Source of the DNA: Mycoplasmataceae bacterium | GTDB lineage: Bacteria > Bacillota_I > Bacilli_A > Mycoplasmatales > Mycoplasmoidaceae | Direction of reading: 5' to 3' | Length of the DNA: 35,996 bases | Assembly: GCA_031262935.1 (NCBI GenBank) | Contig: JAISGU010000018.1 | Coordinates: forward strand, 1 to 35,996 | Part shown: positions 1-8,391 of the stretch, one piece after another | Layout of the letters: each line of letters begins with the position of its first letter | Numbering within the stretch: position 1 is the stretch's first letter | Translations under genes and position numbers: made by a program | The notes under the pieces: generated by a model | The model's database searches: none | Seen by the model: only the letters and a program-made list of their open reading frames with translations | What the model was told of the DNA's origin: nothing

Positions 1-12
1 ATATTTTGTCAT
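1..12 (-). CDS. 5' end of an unidentified gene cut by the left window edge
   Basis: Only the first four codons (M-T-K-Y) are inside the window, reading leftward from an ATG at 12..10. The call rests on the good initiation context: AGGAG at 24..20 lies seven bases upstream of the ATG, and a promoter-like pair lies further upstream at 99..72. No function can be given. The gene would be divergent to nothing in view and co-directional with the SemiSWEET-like gene behind it. Confidence 0.4.
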
Positions 13-71
13 AACTTAACTCCTACTTAATATAAGTTAGACAATTTTTTATACCTTTTTACGAAGTAAAC

Positions 72-99
72 TTTATAGATTTAACCTCTAAAAAAGCAA
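72..99 (-). promoter_or_regulatory. Candidate promoter for the left-edge gene
   Basis: On the minus strand TTGCTT (99..94) and TATAAA (77..72) are separated by 16 bases, giving an untranslated leader of roughly 50 bases before the ATG at 12. The rest of 13..184 shows no ORF and no tRNA or other RNA fold that I recognise. Confidence 0.35.
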
Positions 100-184
100 A
101 CATTTTGAGACTTTATTCCGTTTCTTTCACAAAACTGGTCCGACTTATTTATCCTAACTTAAACTTTAATATCAAACGAGATAT

Positions 185-895
185 TTAAACGGTAGGTTTT
201 ACAGAAGGATTAATTTTTTGTTGTTCAGTCGCTTTTGGTAGCTCATCATTTGTTTTGGCAGCATTTCCTTCGTACACATCTAAATAAATTAAAGAAATGA
301 TTCTTGCTAGTTCAGCGTTGTTAGCAACGTTTAAAAAGAATTCAAGTCGTTGTTTAGGAGAAGTAATTTCTCGATTAATGGCTTTTTTATATGATCTTGA
401 TTCTTGGATTCTTAAATCTACAACCGGACCATAAACGGTATACAAAGAATTGATAACATTAGTTAAATCTGTCTGTTCTTTTTTCATTAATTGCAAATCC
501 TTTTCACTAAAGATTTGTAATTTTTTTAATTTATCCTGTGCTTGTTTTTGTTTGCTATATTGACGATATCAATCAACTTCTGACATGTGTAAATGTTTTG
601 CTTTTGATAGGTTTCTCAATTTAAACATTAAAACAATAAAAGAAATGATTGCTCCTAATCCATCAGAAATAATTAAACCAACAACTTCAATAATATCATG
701 ACTGACAAAGAAAAGCGCAACTGCATAAGCGCATCAAAACAAATATTCAATAACAAACATAATATATGAAAGCGTAGATGTACTAGTGGTGTTCTTTGTC
801 TTAATTGTTTCTTTTAAGGTCGGTATAAAAGATGCAGTTGTTAAAATTGACCCTCCTCACATAAAAATTTGTAGAAATATCATTGCTACTGACAT
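185..895 (-). CDS. SemiSWEET/PQ-loop-like membrane protein with long cytoplasmic tail
   Basis: This is a 236-residue protein (UGA=Trp). ATG is at 895 with GGAGG at 905..901 five bases upstream; a later TTG would remove the whole membrane part. Residues ~1-95 form three hydrophobic helices. The first carries a degenerate PQ-loop, S-F-I-P-T-L-K-E-T-I-K-T-K-N, where the family usually has P-Q followed by a basic stretch and a short polar turn. That is the architecture of SemiSWEET/PQ-loop sugar transporters, which are three-helix half-transporters working as dimers. The remaining ~140 residues are hydrophilic, Lys/Gln/Glu-rich and probably cytoplasmic; they are not part of a normal SemiSWEET (~90 residues). 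The classical Gln is replaced by Thr, so substrate and activity are uncertain. Sugar or small-metabolite transport is an inference; membrane location is well supported. Confidence 0.6.
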
Positions 896-918
896 ATAAA
901 CCTCCAAAACGTAAGTTA

Positions 919-924
919 ATTATA
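919..924 (-). promoter_or_regulatory. -10 box of the SemiSWEET-like gene
   Basis: TATAAT on the minus strand (924..919), giving a short leader that contains the GGAGG ribosome-binding site at 905..901. No good -35 match is seen. Confidence 0.45.
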
Positions 925-976
925 GATGGTGGATTAGTATGAAAAACCTTTAGGTAGCATTTTAAAACTTAATTAT

Positions 977-985
977 TGGTATAAT
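977..985 (+). promoter_or_regulatory. Extended -10 promoter close to the start codon
   Basis: TG-G-TATAAT, a perfect extended -10 element with TATAAT at 980..985. The ATG of the downstream gene is at 995, so transcription should start within a few bases of the start codon. There is no Shine-Dalgarno sequence. Confidence 0.55.
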
Positions 986-994
986 AAGTTCATT

Positions 995-1822
995 ATGTCA
1001 GTAGATTATACAAATATGGGGCAAAATGCAAATGTTAAGGTAAGAAAGTTTACCCAAGGTCAATTTTCTTTATTAACAAAATCAATGATTGCAGCAGGCA
1101 TTGGGTTTATTTTAATTGGGTTGATCGGTTTTGCAATTGCTTATCCTGTAATTCAAACCGCTCATAATAAGCCAAACGCTTTCATTAATTGGATTAATGG
1201 TTTATGAGCTTTTAGCGTTATCTTTATATTAGTAGCAATGGTTATGTCCATGTTTATGCAAAACAAATTATTTACTGGTAAACATGGTATGATCATTGCT
1301 ACATGAATTATTTATATTCTTGCAGAAGCTGCAGGGTTTGGAATATTAATTCCTTGTTTTTATATTCAATTTGCAAATCAAAGCAGTGGTTTAACGGGGA
1401 TTGCCTATCTATTATTAATTTTTGCTGCTGGTGGTATTTGTTTTGTTATTTCTTCATTAATTGGTAGAAAAATGTCTTTAAAAGCAACAGAGTCATTAGG
1501 AAAATTTATTGGTGTAATGTCAATTGGTTTTATGTTCGTATTTTTTATTGGTATGATTGCAACACTAATAATTGGTTTAACTTCTACCGGTGGTTTTATG
1601 GGAGATGGTTTATATATCTTCTTAATTTCATTATCAACCATCTTGTTTTTAGCTTATATGGCTTTTGATATGAGTTTAATATCAAAAACATCTCAATTTA
1701 GTCAAATTGATGATAACAAGGTTATGTTTAATTTTGTTTTAATCTTTGGATTTAGATTATTAGTTGATCTTGTTGGATTAGTTTGAAATATTGCTATTTT
1801 AGTTTTAAGATTTAGTAGATAA
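995..1822 (+). CDS. Multi-pass membrane protein, Bax inhibitor-1/YccA-like
   Basis: A protein of 275 residues (UGA=Trp). After a ~25-residue polar N-terminus the chain has about seven hydrophobic helices: near 28-53, 70-90, 98-122, 133-155, 168-192, 205-225 and 245-270. The spacing and the last helices, with A-Y-M-A-F-D-M between TM6 polar residues and a final amphipathic hydrophobic segment ending R-F-S-R, resemble the bacterial Bax inhibitor-1 (UPF0005) family. Members of that family act as pH-sensitive calcium or ion leak channels, or are linked to membrane-protease control. The family call is from pattern, not from a diagnostic motif, and another small-permease fold is possible. The gene is monocistronic and probably leaderless, with its stop 65 bases from the convergent aspS stop. 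Confidence 0.5.
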
Positions 1823-1837
1823 AAAAGTTATTACAAA

Positions 1838-1867
1838 TAAAAAAATACGGAATTTGCGTTCCGTATT
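1838..1867 (-). terminator. Intrinsic terminator of the pyrE-lepA-aspS operon
   Basis: A perfect 9-bp inverted repeat, AATACGGAA (1844-1852) and TTCCGTATT (1859-1867), has a 6-base loop. On the minus strand it is followed by an unbroken run of seven U (1845..1839), so it terminates aspS transcription 20 bases after the aspS stop. On the plus strand no U-tract follows, so it serves aspS rather than the convergent gene. Confidence 0.8.
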
Positions 1868-1887
1868 AGTGATCTATCCAGATCTAT

Positions 1888-3618
1888 TTATTTAATTTTT
1901 AGATGTAATTCGTTTAAGTCTTTTTCATCAACGTTGCTTGGCGCATCCATCATTAAATCTATACCGTGACTATTTTTAGGGAAGGCAATAATGTCTCTAA
2001 TACTTGTTGAATTTGTTAATAACATTATTAAACGATCTAATCCTAAAGCAATACCACCGTGCGGTGGGACACCATATTTAAATGCGTTTAATAGAAAACC
2101 AAATTTATTATTTGATTCTTCTTTTGATAAACCTATAGCGTTAAACATACGATTTTGTACATCTGAGTTAGTGATTCTGATAGAACCACCACCTACCTCA
2201 TAACCGTTTAATACAATATCATATGCTCTTGCTTTAGCGTTTTTCATGTCTTTATCAAAATTATTGATGGATTCACTTGATGGAGAAGTGAAGGGATGGT
2301 GAGCAGCTACATATTTATTATCTTGTTCGTTATATTCAAACAAAGGTCAATTAGTAATTCATACAAATTTATATTCATTTTCTTTTTTTAAATTTAAGAT
2401 AGTAGCTAGTTCATTTCTAACAGCTCCTAATGATTGATTGACTATTTCTAATTTATCAACTACCATTAATATTGTTCCCTTTGATGAGTCATTATCATTA
2501 AAAATATTACTAATAATGGTTTCATCTATTTTTTTAACAGATCCATCAATAATTTTGTTTTCATATGTTAATCACATTAAATCGTATGCTTTATTATCCT
2601 TAGCGTATTTTCTTAAAATCTCTACATGTTTTTTATCAAGTAATATATTTTTGACAAATATATATTTAATAACTTTTCCATCATTTAAAGCGTTTTTGAT
2701 AATGTTAAAATTTGTATTTTTAAAATAATCATTACCGTTTTGTAATTTTAAATTAAATCTTAAATCCGGTTTATCACTGCCATATTCATTAATAGCTTGG
2801 TCATATTCCATCATTTGAAAAGGTATTTTTAAATCAACATTTAATGTATCTTTAAACACTTTAACAAACATTTTTTCCATAATATTCATAATGGTTTGTT
2901 CGTCTATAAATGACATTTCTAAATCAAGTTGAGTAAACTCAGGTTGTCGATCTGCTCTTAAATCTTCATCTCTAAAACATCTTGCAATTTGGAAATAACG
3001 ATTCATTCCAGCGACCATTAATAGTTGTTTATAAACTTGTGGTGATTGTGGTAAAGCGTAAAAATAATTGGATTTAGTTCTAGTTGGTACTAGGTAATCT
3101 CTTGCGCCTTCAGGAGTTGCTTTAGATAGAATTGGCGTTTCAATTTCAGTAAATTCTCTACTTAATAGGTAACTTCTAATGGAATTAATAAATTTAGAAC
3201 GAAAGATTATTTTATCTCTCATAATCGGTCTTCTTAAGTCTAAATAACGATATTTTAGTCTAATTTCTTCTAAAGCATCAGTTTCGTTTTCAACAATTAA
3301 CGGTGTAGGTTCAGCTTTTGAAATTAATTTAAATGTTTGTAGATTAATTTCAATATCACCGTTAGGAAGCTTATTGTTGATGTCTTTTCTCTTATTAACT
3401 ATTCCTGTAATTTTTATTACACTCTCTTTAGTTGCAGAATAAACTTCATTGAATTGTTGATGTTGATCGTTAACGACTACTTGCACAATTCCATAACGAT
3501 CGCCAACATCTAAAAATATTAAAGAACCTAATTTACGATTTTTTTTAATTCAACCATTAATAGTTATTTCTTTACCTATCTCACGATTGCTTACTTTACC
3601 ACAATAACTTCAATTCAC
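1888..3618 (-). CDS. aspS: Aspartyl-tRNA synthetase
   Basis: Class II aminoacyl-tRNA synthetase charging tRNA-Asp, 576 residues, the usual bacterial length. The N-terminal OB-fold (anticodon binding) starts with Y-C-G-K and contains I-N-G-W-I-K-K and G-S-L-I-F-L-D. Class II motif 1 lies around [17 protein letters not shown], motif 2 is [17 protein letters not shown], and motif 3 is [10 protein letters not shown] bacterial-type insertion lies between motifs 2 and 3. In-frame TGA codons encode Trp. The start is GTG at 3618: no ATG lies in frame upstream before a stop at 3642, and the family N-terminus begins here. There is no Shine-Dalgarno, but TAAAAT at 3634..3629 could drive a near-leaderless transcript besides read-through from lepA, whose stop is 32 bases upstream. 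Confidence 0.95.
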
Positions 3619-3650
3619 TATGTTGTTAATTTTAACATATTAACAACTAA

Positions 3651-5450
3651 TTAATTCTCACTTAACAATTTAATAAAGACATCTTGTGGAACAGACACAT
3701 TCCCAATTGCTTTAAGTTTTTTCTTTCCTTCTTTTTGTTGTTCTAGTAACTTTTTCTTTCTAGAAACATCACCACCATAACACTTTGCAAGTACATTTTT
3801 AAATAAAGCTTTAATTGTTTCTCTTGCAATAATCTTTCCACCAATCGCCGCTTGAATTGGAACTTCAAATTGTTGTCTTGGAATTAATTCCTTTAATTTA
3901 GTAACAATCTTGTTTGATTTGCTATAAGCATTATCTTTATGGGCAATAAAAGATAATGCATCAACTTTATTACCATTTAATAGTAAATCAACTTTAACTA
4001 ATGGTTGAGTTCGATAATCAATTAGTTCATAATCCATTGTCGCATAACCACGACTAACAGTTTTTAGATTATCAAAAAATCCATAAATTATTTCTGCAAG
4101 TGGAATTTCATAAATTAATTTATGTCTCAACTTATCAACATATTGAAGATCTTTATAAACACCACGATGACCTGTACATAAATCCATGATATTACCTAAA
4201 TATTCTTCAGGAGTCATGATGGTTAATTTAACAAATGGTTCTTCAATTTGTTTGATATATGTTCGATCTGGTAATTTACTTGGATTATCAATCATTAAAA
4301 CTTCACCATTTGTTTTAACAACTTTATATTTAACACTTGGGGTAGTCATAATTAAATCGATTTTGTATTCACGTGCGATTCTTTCTCTAATGACATCCAT
4401 GTGTAGTAAACCTAGGAATCCACATCGCATACCATAGCCTAATGCTTGTGATGTTTCATATTCATATTCTAATGAACTATCACTTAATGATATTTTGCTC
4501 ATGGCATCTTTTAAAGCATCAAATTGAGCATTATCAATTGGATAAACACCACAATAAACCATTGGCTGTACTTTTTTATAACCTGGCAATGGTTCTTTGC
4601 ATGGATTACTACTATCAGTGATAGTATCGCCAACATTAACATCTTTAGCTGTTTTTATACTTGCAGCAAACCATCCGACATCACCACTATTCAACGCATC
4701 TTTGTTGATTGTTTTTGGTGTTCTAACACCAACTTCAGTAATGATGTATTCTTTATTGGAAGACATCATTCTTATTTTTTGTCCTTGTTTTAAAATACCA
4801 TTTTTGATTCTTACTAAACAAACTACACCCTTATATGGATCAAAGTAAGAATCAAAAATTAATGCTTGTAACGGCAAAGTATCATCGCCTTCAGGATGTG
4901 GTATTTCACTAACAATTGCTTCTAGTACTTGATCAACATTTAATCCAGTCTTTGCAGATACACAAGGAGCATTGCTCATATCAATACCAATCAAATCCTC
5001 AACTTGTTTTTTAGTTTTTTCAATATCAGCACTTGGTAAATCAACTTTATTAATGATTGGGACAATCATTAAATCATTTTCAAGTGCTAGATATACATTT
5101 GATAACGTTTGTGCTTCTACGCCTTGAGTGGCATCAACAATTAATAATGCTCCTTCACAAGCAGCAAGACTACGACTTACTTCATACGTGAAGTCAATAT
5201 GGCCTGGTGTGTCGATTAAGTGAAAAATGTATTCTTGATGATTTTTTGCTTTGTAATGTAATTCAATAGCATTTAATTTAATGGTAATGCCACGTTCTCT
5301 TTCAATGTCCATACTATCAAGAATTTGATTTTGCATTTCTCTTTTTGATACAGCATTACACATTTCAATAATACGGTCGCTTAAAGTTGATTTACCATGA
5401 TCAATGTGAGCAATGATGCTAAAATTACGGATGTGTTTTAAATCGTTCAT
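3651..5450 (-). CDS. lepA: Elongation factor 4 (LepA, ribosome back-translocase GTPase)
   Basis: 599 residues, full family length. The GTPase domain has G1 A-H-I-D-H-G-K-S-T (res ~14-22), switch I R-E-R-G-I-T-I, G3 D-T-P-G-H, G4 N-K-V-D and G5 S-A-K. Domains II, III and V and the LepA-specific C-terminal domain follow, with G-F-L-G-L-L-H-M-D and a lysine-rich end. EF4 acts on stalled or mistranslocated 70S ribosomes on the membrane/cytosol side. ATG at 5450 is two bases after the pyrE stop, so translation is coupled; there is no clear Shine-Dalgarno sequence. It is the middle gene of pyrE-lepA-aspS. Confidence 0.97.
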   Translation of the reverse strand: MNDLKHIRNFSIIAHIDHGKSTLSDRIIEMCNAVSKREMQNQILDSMDIERERGITIKLNAIELHYKAKNHQEYIFHLIDTPGHIDFTYEVSRSLAACEGALLIVDATQGVEAQTLSNVYLALENDLMIVPIINKVDLPSADIEKTKKQVEDLIGIDMSNAPCVSAKTGLNVDQVLEAIVSEIPHPEGDDTLPLQALIFDSYFDPYKGVVCLVRIKNGILKQGQKIRMMSSNKEYIITEVGVRTPKTINKDALNSGDVGWFAASIKTAKDVNVGDTITDSSNPCKEPLPGYKKVQPMVYCGVYPIDNAQFDALKDAMSKISLSDSSLEYEYETSQALGYGMRCGFLGLLHMDVIRERIAREYKIDLIMTTPSVKYKVVKTNGEVLMIDNPSKLPDRTYIKQIEEPFVKLTIMTPEEYLGNIMDLCTGHRGVYKDLQYVDKLRHKLIYEIPLAEIIYGFFDNLKTVSRGYATMDYELIDYRTQPLVKVDLLLNGNKVDALSFIAHKDNAYSKSNKIVTKLKELIPRQQFEVPIQAAIGGKIIARETIKALFKNVLAKCYGGDVSRKKKLLEQQKEGKKKLKAIGNVSVPQDVFIKLLSEN

Positions 5451-5452
5451 GT

Positions 5453-6082
5453 TTATTTTTTAATCCAGGAATCATCATTAGGATTGTTTCTAAATTTTAT
5501 GATTTGGCTCAATTGATCACTATTAATATATTTTTCTTTAACAGCAACTGATAATAATTCATCTAATGATGTTAATGAGTATCATTGACATTTATTTTTC
5601 TTGAAGTTATCAACGCAACTTTTCATATTGTATGTAAAAATACTTACAACACCTAAAACTTTCATTTTATTTTGTTTAAGTATTTTTACAACTTCTAAAC
5701 AAGAGTTACCTGTTGATAATAAATCTTCAATGACTACAACTCTTGTATTTAGTTTTAATTCTCCTTCGATGGCTTTTACTCTTCCGTGATCCTTAACTTT
5801 AGATCTTACATAAGCCATCGGTAAATTCATAATTTTTGAAACATAAGCAGCATGAGGAATACCTGCTGTTGATGTTCCAACGATTGCTTTAACAGTAGGA
5901 TATTTCTGTTTAATTAATTTAGCGAGTGAAGATTCAATTAAATCTCTAGTTTTAGTAAATGAGATAATCACACGATTATCTGTATATATAGGAGATTTAA
6001 TTCCACTTGCTCATGTAAATGGTTTAGAAGGGTTTAAAAATACTGCTTTTATTTTTAATAACTCATTAGCAATTTTAATCAT
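5453..6082 (-). CDS. pyrE: Orotate phosphoribosyltransferase
   Basis: 209 residues. Converts orotate and PRPP to orotidine 5'-phosphate and pyrophosphate. The N-terminus has the OPRTase signature ([16 protein letters not shown]). The PRPP-binding loop [13 protein letters not shown] is intact near residues 120-132, and a flexible-loop K-x-K-D-H-G precedes it. ATG at 6082 matches the family start; TAAAAT at 6094..6089 suggests a leaderless mRNA. The ORF needs UGA=Trp and ends S-W-I-K-K two bases before lepA. No other pyrimidine-synthesis gene is in the window, so the enzyme may salvage imported orotate or depend on a decarboxylase elsewhere. Confidence 0.92.
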
Positions 6083-6088
6083 AAGTTA

Positions 6089-6094
6089 ATTTTA
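6089..6094 (-). promoter_or_regulatory. -10 box of the pyrE operon
   Basis: TAAAAT on the minus strand, only six bases before the pyrE ATG at 6082, implying a start of transcription at or next to the start codon. Confidence 0.35.
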
Positions 6095-6159
6095 ATCAAT
6101 TAAAAAAATATTAAAAAAAATCTAAAAAATTTTAAGAAAAGTTTTTATGAATCCATTTC

Positions 6160-6165
6160 TATAAT
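6160..6165 (+). promoter_or_regulatory. -10 box of the 54-residue gene
   Basis: A perfect TATAAT followed by a ~25-base leader that includes AAGGA (6184-6188) before the ATG at 6195. It supports the reality of the very small downstream ORF. No convincing -35. Confidence 0.45.
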
Positions 6166-6194
6166 GTTTTGACTTTTTTTAAAAAGGAAAATAT

Positions 6195-6359
6195 ATGAAT
6201 GAATTTAAAGTAACAATCACACTATCTAGCATTAGAACTATTACAAGAAATATTAAAGCCGATGATCAAAATAGTGCTACTAAATTATTATTGGACAGTG
6301 TTAAAGACGATGATAAAGATTGAAAAATAAAAGCTGAATTAAAAACTACAGCTAGATAA
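6195..6359 (+). CDS. Small 54-residue protein of unknown function
   Basis: I do not recognise it. It starts M-N-E-F-K-V-T-I-T-L and ends A-E-L-K-T-T-A-R. The pattern of two beta-strand-like segments (res 3-10, 45-52) flanking a helix-like middle (res 28-36), plus one in-frame TGA read as Trp (res 43), suggests a small alpha/beta fold rather than a chance ORF. The TATAAT at 6160 and AAGGA seven bases before the ATG support expression. It is convergent with, and directly abuts, a 35-residue ORF on the other strand. Confidence 0.5.
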
Positions 6360-6467
6360 TTATTTTTTTTCTCTTCAAAATCCAGCTAATTTCATATCTT
6401 GTTCTTTAAAATGCTCGGCTCATTCTAAAGCTGTTTGTGGTCTTTTGTTCTGTTTATCTTTTTTCAT
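6360..6467 (-). CDS. Very small 35-residue ORF, unknown
   Basis: It encodes M-K-K-D-K-Q-N-K-R-P-Q-T-A-L-E-W and ends A-G-F-W-R-E-K-K. Two TGA codons are read as Trp. It is strongly basic at both ends, with a probable amphipathic helix in the middle. A TAAAAT at 6482..6477 stands nine bases before the ATG, the same leaderless spacing as other genes here. Nothing identifies a function, and it could be a chance ORF in the rplK upstream region. Confidence 0.35.
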
Positions 6468-6479
6468 ACTAATTTAATT

Positions 6480-6509
6480 TTAACAAGGTTTTACCATTTA
6501 CCATATAAT
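6480..6509 (+). promoter_or_regulatory. Promoter of the rplK-rplA operon
   Basis: TTAACA (6480-6485), an 18-base spacer and TATAAT (6504-6509). It gives a leader of about 95 bases, long for this genome, which contains the hairpin described next. The -35 overlaps the -10 of the small minus-strand ORF. Confidence 0.5.
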
Positions 6510-6547
6510 TCACCCACTTATTTAACGATAAGTATAAATTACAGCAA

Positions 6548-6576
6548 GTGGAAGACCGTTAAGTCGTTAGAACCAC
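6548..6576 (+). promoter_or_regulatory. Candidate ribosomal protein L1 autoregulatory hairpin in the rplK leader
   Basis: GTGG (6548-6551) pairs with CCAC (6573-6576), and inside it GAC (6554-6556) pairs with GTC (6563-6565) around a CGTTAA loop, leaving an asymmetric internal loop on the 3' side. The same GTGG...CCAC leader hairpin just before L11 genes is familiar from Firmicutes, where L1 represses its operon by binding an mRNA mimic of its 23S rRNA site. Function here is inferred from position and shape. Confidence 0.45.
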
Positions 6577-6609
6577 GTAGAGATACATAAATAATTAGGA
6601 GGTATACTT

Positions 6610-7077
6610 GTGGCTGCAAAGAAAACAATAACAAGAATCGCTAAGATTCAATTAATTGGTGGACAAGCCAAACCAGGACCAGCATTGGCTTCTATTGGTA
6701 TTAATATGGCCGAATTCACTAGACAATTTAACGACAAAACAAAAGATAGAATGGGAGAAGTGGTTCCTTGTGTAATTACTGCTTTTAATGATAAGTCTTT
6801 TACTTTTATCATTAAAACTAGTCCAGCTAGTGTAATGCTTAAGAAGGCTGCTAAAATTGAAACTGCTGGCAAGAATCAGTTAACTGATCATGTAGCAACT
6901 ATTTCTAAAGAAAAAGCATTAGAAATTGCTAAATATAAATTACCAGATTTAAATGCTTATGACGATGAAACCGCTTTAAGAATGATTGGTGGCACTGCTA
7001 AACAAATGGGTATTACGATTGAAGGTGTTGATTTAACGCCAAAGAAAAATGCTAAAGCTAAAAAGGAGGCTAAATAA
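6610..7077 (+). CDS. rplK: Ribosomal protein L11
   Basis: 155 residues. It binds the GTPase-associated centre of 23S rRNA and the L7/L12 stalk base. The N-terminal domain carries [17 protein letters not shown], and the C-terminal rRNA-binding domain has [14 protein letters not shown]. It ends in a Lys/Ala-rich tail about 12 residues longer than usual. The GTG start at 6610 is fixed by AGGAGG at 6597-6602. It is the first gene of rplK-rplA; no secE or nusG precedes it. Confidence 0.96.
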   Translation: MAAKKTITRIAKIQLIGGQAKPGPALASIGINMAEFTRQFNDKTKDRMGEVVPCVITAFNDKSFTFIIKTSPASVMLKKAAKIETAGKNQLTDHVATISKEKALEIAKYKLPDLNAYDDETALRMIGGTAKQMGITIEGVDLTPKKNAKAKKEAK

Positions 7078-7079
7078 TT

Positions 7080-7763
7080 ATGAAACATGGTAAAAAATAT
7101 ATAGCCGTTAAAAAACTCGTTGATAACAAAAAACTTTACACAATTGAAGAAGCTGTTGACTTGACTAAAAAAACATCAACAACTAAATTTGATTCTTCAA
7201 TTGAAATTGCTATTAAATTAAATGTTGATACAACTAAAGCCGAACAACAATTAAGAGGAACGATTGCGTTGCCTTATTATTTTGGAAAGCAAACAAGAGT
7301 TTTAGCTTTAGATGATATGATGACAAAAGAATCTGCTAAAGAATGTGGTGCAGATTATTTTGGTGGTAATGATAAAGTAGAAGAGATTAAAGCAGGATGA
7401 ATGGATTTTGATGTCATTATTACTACACCAAAGTTCATGCCAGCTTTAAGTAAATTAGGTAAAGTATTAGGTCCAAAAGGATTAATGCCTAACCCAAAAT
7501 TAGGAACAGTTACTCCAAATGTTGCTAAAGTCGTTACTGAATTTAAAAAAGGTAAAATGAATTATCGAACCGATACATACGGTAACATTCATATGATTAT
7601 TGGTAAAGTTTCTGCTGCTGCTGATAAAGTTGTAACAAACATTAAAACATTATTAGATTTTATTGCTTCTAAAAGACCTTCGACAGTTAAAGGTGAATAT
7701 ATTCAAAAAGTATATTTAACAACTACTATGGGTCCTGCTATTAAAGTTCAACTTAATAAATAG
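7080..7763 (+). CDS. rplA: Ribosomal protein L1
   Basis: 227 residues, normal length. It forms the L1 stalk that moves deacylated tRNA out of the E site, and in many bacteria represses the L11-L1 mRNA. Conserved parts include Y-T-I-E-E-A-V-D-L (N-term), D-F-D-V-I-I-T-T-P-K-F-M, the signature L-G-P-K-G-L-M-P-N-P-K-L-G-T-V-T and G-K-M-N-Y-R-T-D. A TGA at 7398-7400 is Trp in A-G-W-M-D-F-D. The ATG is two bases after the rplK stop; the AAGGAGG Shine-Dalgarno (7063-7069) lies inside the rplK end. Confidence 0.97.
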
Positions 7764-7787
7764 TTAAAATCGTAGATAATTATTGTA

Positions 7788-8162
7788 ATGAGTAAATTAT
7801 TATCAGCTGTTTTGCAAGCATCTACTGATACAATTGATAAAAATGGTATAACAATTTTAATAGTTGTAGGTTGTGTTGTTGTTTTCTTACTATTATTTTT
7901 GATAATCTATATGATCGTAGCTTTTAGAAAGATTGGTATCGTTGCTAAAAAAATGGATTATTTAGTTGAAGATTTAACATATAAATCAGAAATGTTAACA
8001 CCGGTTGTAGAAGCAATGATTAAACTATCTCATTATGTAGATTTGTTTGAAAATATTCTTGTTCAAAACGAAGATTTAGTTAATAAGTTTGTTGGTGGTA
8101 ATAAAAAAGCATCAAAACAATTAGTGTCAAAGATAAAGGATTCTATTAAAAATGACAAGTAA
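7788..8162 (+). CDS. Small membrane-anchored protein, DUF948-like
   Basis: 124 residues. One N-terminal transmembrane helix (res ~20-47, very hydrophobic) is followed by a helical cytoplasmic or surface segment (F-R-K-I-G-I-V-A-K-K-M-D-Y-L-V-E-D-L) and a Lys-rich end. The layout is that of Firmicute DUF948 proteins, whose role is not established. No Shine-Dalgarno is visible; GATAAT at 7772-7777 ahead of the ATG could give a near-leaderless start. It overlaps the next gene by 11 bases, so the two small membrane proteins are co-translated. Confidence 0.5.
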   Translation: MSKLLSAVLQASTDTIDKNGITILIVVGCVVVFLLLFLIIYMIVAFRKIGIVAKKMDYLVEDLTYKSEMLTPVVEAMIKLSHYVDLFENILVQNEDLVNKFVGGNKKASKQLVSKIKDSIKNDK

Positions 8163-8346
8163 AAAGATTGCCGCTACCGCTTTAATGATTGTTATTGTTC
8201 ATCGTTTGTTAACTAACTCTAAATACAAATCGTTACGAAAACAATTTATAGATGCATTAAATGGGAATAAGGAATTAACTAAATCTGAACAATTAAATCA
8301 TAGAGAACTAATTAACCAACTAAATAAACAAATCATGTCTAAGTAA
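8152..8346 (+). CDS. Small basic protein with one N-terminal membrane helix, unknown
   Basis: 64 residues: a short basic start, a hydrophobic helix at about 5-20 (A-A-T-A-L-M-I-V-I-V) and then a polar, Lys/Asn/Gln-rich helix. I do not recognise a family. The start overlaps the DUF948-like gene in the ATGACAAGTAA arrangement. AAGGA lies about 12 bases upstream. It probably works with its partner at the membrane, but there is no direct evidence. Confidence 0.5.
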   Translation: MTSKKIAATALMIVIVHRLLTNSKYKSLRKQFIDALNGNKELTKSEQLNHRELINQLNKQIMSK

Positions 8347-8373
8347 ATCTCACTTTGGTATTTATCAAAATGA

Positions 8374-8379
8374 TATACT
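8374..8379 (+). promoter_or_regulatory. -10 box of uvrA
   Basis: TATACT 12 bases before the uvrA ATG, with no Shine-Dalgarno between. A short or absent leader is expected. Confidence 0.4.
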
Positions 8380-8391
8380 TAAAATCCATTT

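Noticed and set aside
13-184. A tRNA or small stable RNA near 130-160 (GGTCCGACTT region)
   Set aside because: No cloverleaf, no T-loop consensus and no match to tmRNA, SRP or RNase P cores that I can recognise.
185-496. A 103-residue gene starting at TTG 496
   Set aside because: The frame stays open upstream through UGA codons to an ATG at 895 with GGAGG, adding the whole membrane domain.
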